This document shows positions 27,933 to 36,841 of a stretch of 47,445 bases of DNA, piece after piece. Below the pieces are notes generated by a model. That model did not search any database and was not told the DNA's origin. It saw nothing but the letters and a program-made list of their open reading frames with translations. Every line of letters starts with the position of its first letter. Positions within the stretch are counted from its first letter, which is position 1. Source of the DNA: Pseudomonas sp. BN417 (GTDB taxonomy: Bacteria > Pseudomonadota > Gammaproteobacteria > Pseudomonadales > Pseudomonadaceae); contig NZ_SSOJ01000036.1 in assembly GCF_029871205.1 (NCBI RefSeq), positions 1 to 47,445 of the forward strand. The letters are read 5' to 3'. The position numbers were made by a program, and so were the translations under genes.

Positions 27933-28949
27933 TTGTACCGACTGAGGACCAGTCTCGCCGCACTGCTGCTGGTTGCGACCATGCCTGGTGAAGCCCGCGA
28001 CTACCGCTACAGCGACGCCCATCTGCATTACGTGGACTTCTTCCAGGAAAGCGATGGCATGGGGCCCCTGCTGGAGGCCATGGACAAGGGACGCATCGAT
28101 CACGTGATGATCTCCGGCGTCCCGGTCGCCAAAAAGTGGCACGAGGACGAGCCCAAGCGCCCGCGTTACTACGCTGGCGACGATGCCGGTGCCTACTGGT
28201 ACAGCGCCACCGATGTGCTGGTGGCCGCTGCGGTGTGGCAGTTGCCGGCCGAGCAGCGCGGGCGCTTCCACCCCTTTCTCAGCGGCTTCAACCCCAACGA
28301 CAAGAACTCCGATGCCCATATCCGCCGCATGCTGGAGCTGGACCCGGGGCTCTGGCAGGGCATAGGCGAGGTGTTCACCCGCCACGACGACCTCACCGCG
28401 CTGATCGACGGCGACACGCCCCGGGCCAACAACGAGGCCATGAGCCGTATCTACCACCTGGCGGCCGAATACGACCTGCCGGTGCTGGTGCACTCCAACA
28501 TCACCTCCCAGCGCGAGCGCAACCCGCTCTACCTGCAGGAACTGGAAGAACCTCTGCGCAACCACCCCCATGTCCGCTTCATCTGGGCCCATGCGGGCAC
28601 CAGCATGGAAATCCACCGCCACCAGAAGAGGCTGGATTTCCTCCTGCCCACCCTGGGGCGCCTGCTGGAGGCTTACCCGAACCTCTACATCGACCTGTCC
28701 TGGAGCGTGCTGCGGCCCTATCTGCTGGACAAGGACGGCAAGCCCGACCGCCAGTGGCTGGAATTGGTGGAGCGCTACCCCGAGCGCTTCATGCTGGGTT
28801 CCGATGTGGTAGGTCGCTTCGACGGCCTGGGCGACTACCTGACCGCCTACGACCCCTTCCTCGACGCCCTGCCGCAAGCAGTGGCGCGCAAGGTGGCGCG
28901 GGACAACTTCCTCGCCGTGCTGCCCCGCAGGCACCAGGCGCTTCAATAG
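27933..28949 (+). CDS. secreted amidohydrolase-family (TIM-barrel) protein
   Basis: 338 residues from a TTG start at 27933, chosen because GGAGGAG (27921-27927) sits at the correct distance and a signal peptide follows (YRLRTSLAALLLVATMPGEA). The mature protein belongs to the amidohydrolase_2 superfamily: SDAHLHY gives the HxH metal motif, LVHSN and FIWAHAG give later histidines, and LGSDVVG gives the metal-binding Asp. It is thus likely a metal-dependent hydrolase or decarboxylase in the periplasm; the substrate is unknown. It diverges from the OsmC gene. Confidence 0.8.
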   Translation: MYRLRTSLAALLLVATMPGEARDYRYSDAHLHYVDFFQESDGMGPLLEAMDKGRIDHVMISGVPVAKKWHEDEPKRPRYYAGDDAGAYWYSATDVLVAAAVWQLPAEQRGRFHPFLSGFNPNDKNSDAHIRRMLELDPGLWQGIGEVFTRHDDLTALIDGDTPRANNEAMSRIYHLAAEYDLPVLVHSNITSQRERNPLYLQELEEPLRNHPHVRFIWAHAGTSMEIHRHQKRLDFLLPTLGRLLEAYPNLYIDLSWSVLRPYLLDKDGKPDRQWLELVERYPERFMLGSDVVGRFDGLGDYLTAYDPFLDALPQAVARKVARDNFLAVLPRRHQALQ

Positions 28950-29029
28950 GAACCGGAGGCCAGGCAGGGAGGGCCGTCTGGGCTCCTGAGCCCTGCCCAG
29001 GCGGCGCTGGCGATGGAGATGGTTGCCAG

Positions 29030-29308
29030 TCAGGGAGTCAGGGCCAGTTTCTTCAGTTCGTGCTTGAGTATCTTGCCGGTGGCCGCAGCGGGCAGGGTTG
29101 CCAGCACGCGGATTTCCATGGGGCGCTTGTAGGGGGAAAGCCTGTCGGCGAGAAAGGCCGTCATTCCGCCCGCATCGAAGCTGTCCGGATCGGCGACCTG
29201 GAGGAAGGCGACCACTTCTTCGTTGCCTTCCACCGGACGACCCACCACCGCGGAAAGCACCACGCCCGGGTAGGCGTTGAGCACCGCCTCCACTTCAGGC
29301 GGGTACAG
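29030..29308 (-). pseudogene. C-terminal remnant of an acyl-CoA synthetase (AMP-binding family)
   Basis: The minus-strand frame reads LYPPEVEAVLNAYPGV...EVVAFLQV...LADRLSPYKRPMEIRVLATLPAAATGKILKHELKKLALTP and stops at 29030. This is the C-terminal lid domain of fatty-acyl/aromatic-CoA ligases, including the catalytic lysine in TGKILK. The upstream ~400 residues with the AMP-binding core are missing. Homology ends near 29310 and a CCCTCACCCC-type repeat begins at 29338. The fragment is therefore a dead gene left by deletion or rearrangement; it has no start of its own apart from an internal GTG (29293). Confidence 0.85.
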
Positions 29309-29337
29309 GACTGCGCCGAAGGTGGGCCAGGAGTCAC

Positions 29338-29524
29338 CCCTTGCCCTCCGGGAGAGGGGCTGGGGTGAGGGTGGCTACCGGCTAGTTGGTGCCACGCCAT
29401 TTTCGCGAATGAATTCGCTCCTACAGGGCATGTGGCTGAGCTCGTAGGATGGGTGGAGCGGAGCGATACCCATCAACCCCGAAGGGGCAGCTGTGCGTTC
29501 CTTGACGAATGAATTCGCCGCTAC
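29338..29524. repeat. cluster of four intergenic repeat units
   Basis: In order: a CCCTCTCCC...GGGGTGAGGG-type repeat (29338-29371); a REP unit with CGAATGAATTCG ending CTAC (29404-29424); a GTAGGATGGG...ATACCCATC repeat (29444-29474); and a second CGAATGAATTCG REP (29504-29524) whose CTAC provides the stop codon of the LysR gene. The cluster fills the space between the acyl-CoA synthetase remnant and the regulator. With 28950-29029 and the remnant, it accounts for the ~570-base stretch without an intact gene. Confidence 0.8.
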
Positions 29525-30393
29525 AGGAAATCCAGAAAACGCCGGAGCCCGCGTGTCGGCTGCTTGTCCTGGTGGATGGCGCGGTAGAACACGCGCTTCA
29601 GCGGGCCGCTGGGGCAGGGCAGGGTGCACAGCTGGCCGAGGGCGAGTTCGCTGCGCACCATGATGCGCGACACACAGGCGACACCCGCACCGGCAATCAC
29701 GCAGCGCTTGATCGCCTCGCCATCGGACACCTCCAGCAATTGGCGCGGGCTGCCCAGCCAGGGGCCGATCAGGTGTTCCAGCATGTTGCGGGTACCGGAG
29801 CCCGGTTCGCGCATGATCCAGCGAGCCTTCGCCAACTCCTCGGCGGTCGGCTTGGGCTGGCGGGATAGCGGATGGCTCGGTGCCGCGATCAGCACCAGTT
29901 CGTCTTCCTGCCAAGGCCGCACATCGATATCCGGGTGCTGCACCGGCCCCTCCACGAAGGCCACGTCGACCGTGAAGCTGCACAGCAATTCGACGATGCG
30001 TTCGGTGTTCTCGACCTTCAGCTCCAGGCGGCTATCCGGCTCCGCTTCAAGGAAGGCAGCCAGCTTGTCCGGCAACAGATAACCGCCAATGGTAGTGCTG
30101 GCGCCGATGCGCAGGTGGCAGGTGAGCTGCTGCTGGAACAGCGATTCCACCTCCTGGGCGCCTTCCAGGGTGGCCTGGGCATGGGGATAGAGGCGACGAC
30201 CGTGCTCGTTCAGCACCAGGCGCTTGCCATGGCGATCGAACAGCCGCGTGCCCAGTTGGTGCTCCAGGTCCTGCAGGGACATGCTCGCCGCCGACTGGGT
30301 GAGGCTGAGTTCCTTGCTGGCGCGGGTAACGCTGCCCAGGTCGGCAATGGCGATGAAGGTGGCGAGCTGGCGGAGCGTGATTCGGCACTGCAT
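29521..30393 (-). CDS. LysR-family transcriptional regulator (YeiE-like)
   Basis: 290 residues. The N-terminal winged helix is LRQLATFIAIADLGSVTRASKELSLTQSAASMSLQDLEHQLGTRLFDRHGKRLVLNEHG, and the co-inducer domain starts near residue 90 (LRIGASTTIGGYLLP). It faces away from a YeiH-type permease gene, and the YeiE/YeiH divergent pair is common in proteobacteria, so it likely controls that neighbour; in E. coli YeiE has been linked to sulfite response. The start codon lies inside a palindrome (30391-30411), suggesting autoregulation. The stop codon is formed by a REP unit at the 3' end, so the last residues may not be ancestral. Confidence 0.88.
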   Translation of the reverse strand: MQCRITLRQLATFIAIADLGSVTRASKELSLTQSAASMSLQDLEHQLGTRLFDRHGKRLVLNEHGRRLYPHAQATLEGAQEVESLFQQQLTCHLRIGASTTIGGYLLPDKLAAFLEAEPDSRLELKVENTERIVELLCSFTVDVAFVEGPVQHPDIDVRPWQEDELVLIAAPSHPLSRQPKPTAEELAKARWIMREPGSGTRNMLEHLIGPWLGSPRQLLEVSDGEAIKRCVIAGAGVACVSRIMVRSELALGQLCTLPCPSGPLKRVFYRAIHQDKQPTRGLRRFLDFL

Positions 30394-30411
30394 ATCAGCA
30401 TTCCTGATATG
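30391..30411. promoter_or_regulatory. palindromic operator candidate between lysR and yeiH-like gene
   Basis: A perfect inverted repeat with 8-base arms (CATATCAG and CTGATATG) around a 5-base centre. It overlaps the LysR ATG and is 75 bases from the divergent transporter gene. The position and symmetry fit a LysR-type T-N11-A binding site. Confidence 0.65.
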
Positions 30412-30485
30412 ACCAATAAGAATAGGTTGCTTCGTTTAGGTTATATGCCGCGGCAAGCTTGCGCTACCACAAGCGAGGTATCGCC

Positions 30486-31511
30486 ATGCTAGTCCTGAGT
30501 CGCTCCGAACGTTCGCCTTTCTTCCTGCTCGCCGGAGTCGGCACCAGCTTCCTGCTGGCCGGACTGGCGCTCTGGCTGTCGGGCTCCCCGGCGTTGCAGG
30601 GAACCGGGTTCGGTGCGCTGACACTGGCCATGCTGCTGGGTTTGCTGGCAGGGAACCTGACGTCCGAGCGCATCCACGGCCTGCTCGGGGCAGGCCTGCA
30701 ATTCTGCAAGCAACCGGTGCTGCGCTTCGGTGTGGCGCTCTACGGCCTGCGCCTGACAGTCCAGCAGGTTCAGGCGCTGGGTGTGCAGGCCTTCGTCATC
30801 GACGCACTGCTGATCGTTTCCACCATGGGCCTGGCGATCTGGCTGGGTACCCGGATCCTGCGCCTGGAGCGTGAGACCGCCATCCTGATCGGCGCCGGTC
30901 ACGCCATCTGCGGCGCCGCGGCGGTCCTTGCCAGTGCCGGCGTGGTGAAAGGGCGCAATGACCAGGTGGCCATCGCCATCGCCTGCGTGGTGCTGTTCGG
31001 TACCCTGGGCATGCTGCTCTACCCCTGGTTATTCACGCTCATGCCGACACTCTTCGGCGACAGCCACGGCTTCGGTGTGTTCGCCGGCGCGACGCTGCAC
31101 GAAGTCGCCCAGGTAGTCGCTGCAGGCCAGGCCATGGACCCGCAGGCCGCCGAAGCGGCGATAGTGGCCAAGCTCATTCGTGTCCTGTTGCTGGCGCCTT
31201 TCCTGCTTGGCCTGGGTTTCTGGCTGGCGCGACGCTCCGAGCCTGGCCGCGCTGTCGCTCCGGTCCGGGTTCCGCTCTTCGTCATCGGTTTCGTGGTCTG
31301 CATGCTGTGCAATTCCTGGCTGCCCCTGCCGCAAGGCTTGCACCAGGCAATGGTCGGCCTGGACGACCTGCTGCTGGCTGCAGCCATGGGCGCGCTCGGC
31401 TTCAGTACCCGTCTCACCGACCTGCGCAAGGCCGGTCTCAAACCGCTGATTCTGGCCTTTGCCCTGACGGCCCAGTTGGTCATCGTGGGCGGTGCCCTGA
31501 GTTTCATCTGA
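30486..31511 (+). CDS. YeiH/UPF0324 family membrane protein (putative sulfate exporter)
   Basis: 341 residues with about ten hydrophobic spans. LTLAMLLGLLAGNL, QFCKQPVLRFGVALYGLRLT, AILIGAGHAICGAAAVLAS and GVFAGATLHEVAQVVAAG are signatures of the UPF0324 (YeiH) family, annotated as putative sulfate exporters. Transport has not been shown for most members. ATG 30486 follows GAGGT; an in-frame TTG at 30459 would prepend nine residues. It is divergently transcribed from its likely regulator. Confidence 0.87.
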   Translation: MLVLSRSERSPFFLLAGVGTSFLLAGLALWLSGSPALQGTGFGALTLAMLLGLLAGNLTSERIHGLLGAGLQFCKQPVLRFGVALYGLRLTVQQVQALGVQAFVIDALLIVSTMGLAIWLGTRILRLERETAILIGAGHAICGAAAVLASAGVVKGRNDQVAIAIACVVLFGTLGMLLYPWLFTLMPTLFGDSHGFGVFAGATLHEVAQVVAAGQAMDPQAAEAAIVAKLIRVLLLAPFLLGLGFWLARRSEPGRAVAPVRVPLFVIGFVVCMLCNSWLPLPQGLHQAMVGLDDLLLAAAMGALGFSTRLTDLRKAGLKPLILAFALTAQLVIVGGALSFI

Positions 31512-31605
31512 GTGCGCCCATGCGCGCCGAGCCGCGCAGCGAGTCTGTCACGAGGCTGTCATGGCCGCGTCATAACCTCGCGCCACCGCAAACAAGGAGC
31601 GCGAC

Positions 31606-32070
31606 ATGATCCCCTTTCGAATGACAGCACTCATGGCCCTCGGCCTGGTATCCGGCGTTGCCCTGGCCGATGTACGGGTGGACGGGCCGGTGGAGTACGG
31701 CATCTTCGAAACCCAGTACAAGGACTACCAGCCCGGCGAGCGCGTGCTGACCCGCAGCGACCAGACGATCCAGCCCACCGGCGAGATCCCGGCCAAGCTG
31801 GGCACCAAGTTCGGCATGCGCTACACGCTGCTCGGCAAGCAGGATAAAGACACGCCGCTGACCCTGCTGTACCTCACCCCCGGCGTAGTCACCCCGGATG
31901 GCAAGCGCCACGACAAGTTCGTGGTGGAGCAGAAAATGGCGCCCGGCGCGCCCCTGGACGTGATGGCCTTCGAGTTCACCGAGCACTACGAAGTGGTGCC
32001 GGGCGAGTGGCATTTCATGGTCTTCCAGGGTGACCGCCTGCTAACCGAGCAACGCTTCACCGTCCGCTGA
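31606..32070 (+). CDS. secreted DUF3859 family protein
   Basis: 154 residues with a signal peptide (MIPFRMTALMALGLVSGVALA). The mature region, DVRVDGPVEYGIFETQ...VLTRSDQTIQPTGEIPAKLGTKFGMRYTL...FEFTEHYEVVPGEWHFMVFQGDRLLTEQRFTV, has the alternating strand pattern of DUF3859, an immunoglobulin-like fold family of unknown function. It has a good ribosome binding site (AAGGAG) before ATG 31606. It stands 94 bases after the transporter gene and 63 bases before the response regulator. No functional link is evident. Confidence 0.78.
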   Translation: MIPFRMTALMALGLVSGVALADVRVDGPVEYGIFETQYKDYQPGERVLTRSDQTIQPTGEIPAKLGTKFGMRYTLLGKQDKDTPLTLLYLTPGVVTPDGKRHDKFVVEQKMAPGAPLDVMAFEFTEHYEVVPGEWHFMVFQGDRLLTEQRFTVR

Positions 32071-32133
32071 TCCCACGCGTCGCCGTGGCGCGCTATATTC
32101 GCTGGGTCTGAAACTGGCGAGAGGCACAGGCCC

Positions 32134-32862
32134 ATGGCCGAACTGATCAGCATCCTGGTCGTGGACGACGACGAGGCGATCCGCGAACTGCTGCTGGACT
32201 ACCTCGGCGGCCAGGGCTACCAGGTCCAGGCCGTGGCCGACAGCGTCCAGCTGCGGGCGCGGCTCGCCGAGGCGCTGCCCGACCTGGTATTGCTGGATGT
32301 CGGCCTGCCCGGCGAGGACGGCCTCAGCCTGGCGCGGTTCCTTCGCGAGCATCACGACCTGCCGGTGATCATGGTCTCCGGCGCCGGTACGCCGCTGGAC
32401 CGCATCGTCGGCCTGGAGGTGGGCGCCGACGACTACCTGGCCAAGCCATTCGACCCGCGCGAGCTGTTGGCGCGAGTCAAGACCGTGCTGCGGCGCTACC
32501 GCCGCGCGCCGGCCAGCGCCGCCCAGCCGGAACCGGAACCCGCCAGCGCCTGCCTGCAGCTCGGACTCTGCCGCCTCGATCTGCAGAGCCGCCAGCTGTT
32601 CGACGCCGCGGGCGAAGAAATCCCCCTCACCGCCATGGAGTTCGACCTGCTCCAGGCCTTCGCCCAACGCCCCAACCGGCCTTTGTCCCGCGATCAGTTG
32701 CTGAACCTCACCCAGCACCGCGACTGGAACCCCTTCGACCGCTCCATCGACATCCGCATCGCCCGCCTGCGGCGCAAGCTGGAGCAGGACCCGGACAAGC
32801 CGCAGATCATCCGCACGGTGCGCGGCGTGGGTTATATGTTCGTGCCGGGCGGCGCGTCTTAG
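32134..32862 (+). CDS. OmpR/PhoB-family response regulator
   Basis: 242 residues. The receiver domain has the acidic pocket D11-D13, phospho-acceptor D55 (LVLLDVGLPG), switch S82 and K104 (YLAKPF). A linker rich in Ala/Pro/Glu (about 125-142) leads to a winged-helix DNA-binding domain ending RTVRGVGYMFVPGG. It precedes a hybrid sensor kinase by 138 bases and should be its partner, although the kinase carries its own receiver. A TATATT at 32094-32099 may be the -10. Target genes and signal are unknown. Confidence 0.9.
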   Translation: MAELISILVVDDDEAIRELLLDYLGGQGYQVQAVADSVQLRARLAEALPDLVLLDVGLPGEDGLSLARFLREHHDLPVIMVSGAGTPLDRIVGLEVGADDYLAKPFDPRELLARVKTVLRRYRRAPASAAQPEPEPASACLQLGLCRLDLQSRQLFDAAGEEIPLTAMEFDLLQAFAQRPNRPLSRDQLLNLTQHRDWNPFDRSIDIRIARLRRKLEQDPDKPQIIRTVRGVGYMFVPGGAS

Positions 32863-32902
32863 ACAGGCATCCTACAGTCCTGGCATTAGACCGACGCGAC
32901 CT

Positions 32903-32922
32903 ATTGTTTCAATTGTTTCAAT
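32903..32922 (+). promoter_or_regulatory. tandem 9-base direct repeat upstream of the hybrid kinase
   Basis: ATTGTTTCA occurs twice in a row (32903-32911 and 32912-32920), an AT-rich island in GC-rich DNA, about 80 bases before the kinase start. OmpR-type regulators bind tandem direct repeats, so this may be a site for the regulator encoded just upstream. A TATACT at 32960-32965 is a possible -10. Confidence 0.4.
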
Positions 32923-33000
32923 CGCCGCCGAGCCCCTCCGGCCGGGGGCCGGCTGTCTCTATACTCAGGCTGTCCGCCCAGCCCCTCGGAGGGCCTATCG

Positions 33001-35829
33001 GTGAGCCAGCCCCTGACCAGCAGCCTGAAAGCCGTCAGCATCGAAGAGCACCGCCTGCGCCAGATAGTCGACAACAGCAGCGCGGTGATCTATGTGAAGG
33101 ACCTCGACGGCCGCCTGCGCCTGGTCAACCGCGCCTTCGAACGGCTGTTCAAGGTGCGTGCCGAGCAGGTGCTGGGGCGCACCGACCACGACTTCTTCCC
33201 CAGGGAAATGGCCGATGTGCTGCGTGCCAACGACCTGCGCGTGGCCCAGCTCGGCCATGAACTGGAGTTCGAGGAGCAGGTGCCCATGGCGGGCGTCATC
33301 CGCACTTACCTGTCGAGCAAGTTCCCGCTTTTCGACAGCGATGGCCGGGTCAGCGCCATCTGTGGCATTTCCACCGACATCAGCTCGCGCAAGACCCTGG
33401 AAGAGGTGTTGCGCTTCGTCGCCCTGGGGGTGTCCGCGGCTACCGGCAACGAGGTGTTCGAGGCCATCGCGCGCTACATGGTGCGTTCGCTGAACGCCGA
33501 TTTCGCCTTCGTCAGCCGCATCAGTGACGAGGGGCCGCATTGCCTGACCACCCTGGCGCTCTACTACGACGGCAAGCTGCAGCAGAATTCCACCTACGAG
33601 CTCAAGGGCACGCCGTGCGCCGAGGTCTTCGGTGGCAGCTTCCATTTCGTGCCCCGCGACCTGCAGTGCTCCTATCCCAATGACGAGGTGCTGAGGGCGT
33701 TCGGCGTCGACAGCTACGCCGGCTTCCCGCTTTTCGCCAGCGATGGACGGCCCCTGGGACTGATCGCGGCCGGGCGGCTCGGGCCGATGAGCGACCGCGA
33801 CAAGGTGGAGTCGGTGTTGCGCATCTTCTCGGTGCGGGCGGCGGCGGAAATCGAGCGGCTGGAGGCCGAGGCCAGCTACCGGGCGATCTTCGATACCTCC
33901 GAGGACGCCATCTTCGTCCACGACATCGACAGCGGCGCCCTTGTGGACGTCAATCCCAAGGCCTGCCGCGCCTATGGCTACAGCTACGAGGAAATGCTCA
34001 AGCTGGACATAGACGCCTTCAGCGCCGGCTATTCGCCCTACACCGGCAAGGAAGCGGCCGGCTACCTGACCCGTGCCGCGGCTGGCGAGATGCAGCGCTT
34101 CGAGTGGCACCGGCGCAACCGCGATGGCAGCCTGCACTGGGACGAAGTGCTGCTCAAGCGCGTGGCCATCGGCGGCATCGACCGCATCCTCGGCATCACC
34201 CGCGAGATCACCCAGCGCAAGGAGGCCGAGCAGGCCCTTCGCGCCAGCGAGCTGCAGTACCGGGCCATCACCAACACGGCGCTGGACTGCTTCATCAGCA
34301 TGGACGAGGCGGGCCGGGTGCTGGCCTTCAACCCGGCGGCGGAGCAGTGCTTCGGCCTCAGCCGCGAACAGGCCCTGGGCCATTCGCTGCTCAAGCTGAT
34401 CATCCCGCCACGCTTCCGCGAGTCCTACGAGCGCGCCCTGGAGCATTACCTGATGACCGGTCACGGCGCCTTCCTCGGCAAGCGCATGGAAGTGGTGGCC
34501 CAGCGCGCCGACGGCCGCGAGTTCACCGCTGAGCTGGCCTTGACCCAGGTACCGGGTGACGAGGGGCCGCGCTTCATCTGCTACCTGCGCGACATCACCG
34601 AACGCACTCAGGCCGAAGAGGAGCGCGCGCGCCTCGAGCAGCAGCTGCGCCAGGCCCAGCGGATGGAGGCCATCGGGCACCTGACTGGGGGCATCGCCCA
34701 CGATTTCAACAACCTCCTGACCAGCATGCTGGGTTACACCGTGATGGCCCAGGAGCTGGCGGAGCTGGGCAGCGACGAGCGCCTGAACAAGTACCTGGCC
34801 CGGGTGCAGCGTTCGGCGGAGAAGGCCCGCGACCTGATCCAGCAGATGCTCACCTTCAGCCGTGGCAGCCGCGGCAAGCCCCAGGTGGTGGCGCTGGACC
34901 AGCTACTCGGGGACTTCATCCGCCTGGTGGAGTCCACCTTGCCGGCCACCGTCGAGCTGGAGGTGCGCCTGGACCATGACCTGCCGCGGGTTCTGGCCGA
35001 CCCGGTGCAGCTCGAGCAGGTCCTGATGAACCTCTGCATCAATGCCAGGGATGCCATGGGCAGCGTCGGCCAGTTGCGCGTCAGTCTGGGTCAGGAGGAG
35101 CTGGAGGGCGTTTGCGCCTCCTGCCAGCAGCGGATCAAGGGCAACTTCGTCGCGCTCACCGTCAGCGACAGCGGGCCGGGCATCGATCCGGCACTGCGAG
35201 TGCAGATCTTCGAGCCGTTCTTTTCCACCAAGGCCAGTGGCCAGGGCAGCGGCATGGGGCTGTCCATGGTGCACGGCATCGTCCACGAGTATGGCGGCCA
35301 TCTCCACCTGGACAGCGCGCCGGGGCGCGGCTCCACCTTCAGGGTGCTGATGCCGGCCCACAGCCTGGCGGTACCGGGCCCGGTGGAGCAGGGCGCCTCG
35401 ACCGCCGAGCGCCAACCGCTGCGTTCGGCCCTCTGTGGCCGGGTCGCGGTGGTGGACGACGACGCTACTGTGGCCGAGTTCATGGGCGAACTGCTGGAAG
35501 GCTGGGGCCTTGCGCCGGGCATCTTCTGCGACGCCGAGCAGGCCAGCCAGCTGCTCTGCGCCGATCCCTACGCCTGGGACTTCGTCATTCTCGACCAGAG
35601 CATGCCGCGCCTGTCCGGCCTGCAACTGGCGCGGCGCCTGCTGGCGTCCCGCGCCGACCTGCCGATCGTGCTCTACACCGGCTTCAGCGATTCGCTGCTG
35701 GAAAGCGAGGTGCAGCAACAGGGGGTCAAGGCGCTGTTGACCAAGCCGCTGAACCAACAGCGCCTGCACCAACTGTTGCAGGCCTGGCTGGGTACCCCGA
35801 AGAAGGGATACAAAGCAGAAACAAATTGA
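33001..35829 (+). CDS. hybrid sensor histidine kinase (PAS-GAF-PAS-PAS-HisKA-HATPase-REC)
   Basis: 942 residues from GTG 33001 behind GGAGGG. Without a predicted membrane span it should be cytoplasmic. Domains by pattern are PAS (about 16-130), GAF (about 135-285), PAS (about 290-410), PAS (about 415-545), a short coiled coil, then HisKA with H567 in [11 protein letters not shown] (the AHDFNN type), and HATPase ([32 protein letters not shown]). A C-terminal receiver has the phospho-acceptor D865 in VILDQSMP and a lysine in LLTKPLN. No Hpt domain follows, so the receiver may pass phosphate to a separate protein or inhibit the kinase, while H567 could feed the regulator upstream. The signal is unknown. 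Confidence 0.88.
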   Translation: MSQPLTSSLKAVSIEEHRLRQIVDNSSAVIYVKDLDGRLRLVNRAFERLFKVRAEQVLGRTDHDFFPREMADVLRANDLRVAQLGHELEFEEQVPMAGVIRTYLSSKFPLFDSDGRVSAICGISTDISSRKTLEEVLRFVALGVSAATGNEVFEAIARYMVRSLNADFAFVSRISDEGPHCLTTLALYYDGKLQQNSTYELKGTPCAEVFGGSFHFVPRDLQCSYPNDEVLRAFGVDSYAGFPLFASDGRPLGLIAAGRLGPMSDRDKVESVLRIFSVRAAAEIERLEAEASYRAIFDTSEDAIFVHDIDSGALVDVNPKACRAYGYSYEEMLKLDIDAFSAGYSPYTGKEAAGYLTRAAAGEMQRFEWHRRNRDGSLHWDEVLLKRVAIGGIDRILGITREITQRKEAEQALRASELQYRAITNTALDCFISMDEAGRVLAFNPAAEQCFGLSREQALGHSLLKLIIPPRFRESYERALEHYLMTGHGAFLGKRMEVVAQRADGREFTAELALTQVPGDEGPRFICYLRDITERTQAEEERARLEQQLRQAQRMEAIGHLTGGIAHDFNNLLTSMLGYTVMAQELAELGSDERLNKYLARVQRSAEKARDLIQQMLTFSRGSRGKPQVVALDQLLGDFIRLVESTLPATVELEVRLDHDLPRVLADPVQLEQVLMNLCINARDAMGSVGQLRVSLGQEELEGVCASCQQRIKGNFVALTVSDSGPGIDPALRVQIFEPFFSTKASGQGSGMGLSMVHGIVHEYGGHLHLDSAPGRGSTFRVLMPAHSLAVPGPVEQGASTAERQPLRSALCGRVAVVDDDATVAEFMGELLEGWGLAPGIFCDAEQASQLLCADPYAWDFVILDQSMPRLSGLQLARRLLASRADLPIVLYTGFSDSLLESEVQQQGVKALLTKPLNQQRLHQLLQAWLGTPKKGYKAETN

Positions 35830-35923
35830 GCGCTGCCAGCCATCGGGCTGATACAGGCCGGGGCCAAGCTGGTGTCCAAGGCGGAGCGATGCCGCCGACC
35901 AGAACCCCGGGCAGGAGCGCATC

Positions 35924-36697
35924 ATGTTCAACTATTCCAAGCGCATTTCGATCTTCATCTACGGTCTGATCAGCTACCTGATCTTCTTCGCCACATTCGT
36001 CTACTCCATCGGTTTCGTCGCCAACCTGCCGTTCGCGCCGCGTACCCTGGATGGCGATCCGCGCCTGCCGTTCTGGGCCGCCCTCGGGATAGACGTGCTG
36101 CTGCTGGGCCTCTTCGCCGTCCAGCACAGCCTGATGGCCCGCCCCGCGTTCAAGGCCTGGTGGACCCGCTGGATACCGCCGGCAGCCGAGCGCAGCACCT
36201 ATGTGCTCTTCTCCAGCCTGGCGCTGGTGCTGCTGTACAGTTACTGGCAGCCGCTGGGCGGCGAGATCTGGAGCATCGAGAACCGTTCGGGCCGGCTGGT
36301 GCTGGGCGCCACCTTCGGCTTCGGCTGGGCCCTGGTGTTCTACGCGACCCTGCTGATCAACCACTTCGACCTGTTCGGCCTGCGCCAGGTCTGGCTGAAC
36401 CTGCTGGGCAAGCCCTACACCGCGCTGGAGTTCAAGACTCCCGGGGCATACAAGCTGGTGCGCCACCCGCTGTACCTGGGCTGGTTCCTGTGCTTCTGGG
36501 CTACCCCGACCATGACCGCCACGCACCTGCTGTTTGCCGTGCTGACCAGCATCTACATACTGGCGGCCATTCAGCTGGAGGAGCGCGACCTGCTGCGGGA
36601 ACATCCGGAATACGCGGATTACCGGCGCCAAGTGCCCATGCTGCTGCCGCGTGTCGGCCAGCGGGGCAAGGAGGGAAGTGGTCGCGAAGCGGCTTGA
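35924..36697 (+). CDS. MddA-like membrane methyltransferase (methanethiol S-methyltransferase family)
   Basis: 257 residues with about five or six hydrophobic spans. The N-terminus (KRISIFIYGLISYLIFFATFVYSIGFVANLP) and the region GAYKLVRHPLYLGWFLCFWATPTMT...LEERDLLREHPEYADYRRQVPMLLP match the NnrU/isoprenylcysteine-carboxyl-methyltransferase superfamily. The closest group I recall is MddA, which methylates methanethiol to dimethyl sulfide using SAM. The RHPxYxG...EExxL...Y motifs of the SAM site are present. It follows the hybrid kinase by 94 bases with its own ribosome binding site. Other ICMT-like roles remain possible. Confidence 0.65.
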   Translation: MFNYSKRISIFIYGLISYLIFFATFVYSIGFVANLPFAPRTLDGDPRLPFWAALGIDVLLLGLFAVQHSLMARPAFKAWWTRWIPPAAERSTYVLFSSLALVLLYSYWQPLGGEIWSIENRSGRLVLGATFGFGWALVFYATLLINHFDLFGLRQVWLNLLGKPYTALEFKTPGAYKLVRHPLYLGWFLCFWATPTMTATHLLFAVLTSIYILAAIQLEERDLLREHPEYADYRRQVPMLLPRVGQRGKEGSGREAA

Positions 36698-36710
36698 ACG
36701 CTCCATGAAA

Positions 36711-36742
36711 AGGAAGGGCGCCGATAGGGCGCCCTTCTTGCG
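36711..36742 (+). terminator. rho-independent terminator after the MddA-like gene
   Basis: Arms GAAGGGCGCC (36713-36722) and GGCGCCCTTC (36728-36737) with loop GATAG, preceded by AAAAG and followed by TTG. The T-tail is short but the stem is strong. Confidence 0.78.
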
Positions 36743-36756
36743 TTCGGGGATTCCCG

Positions 36757-36778
36757 TATGTGGGCGAATTCATTCGCG
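36757..36778. repeat. degenerate REP unit, GCGAATTCATTCGC type
   Basis: GCGAATTCATTCGC (36764-36777) is preceded by GTATGTGG, a decayed GTAGG head. It is the same repeat type as at 25509, 29404 and 29504, in the opposite orientation. Confidence 0.7.
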
Positions 36779-36841
36779 ATCGGGCTCGTTCGCCGGAATT
36801 CGCAAGTTGGCGCCGAGGAAGGAGACTCAACGTCGCTTTGT

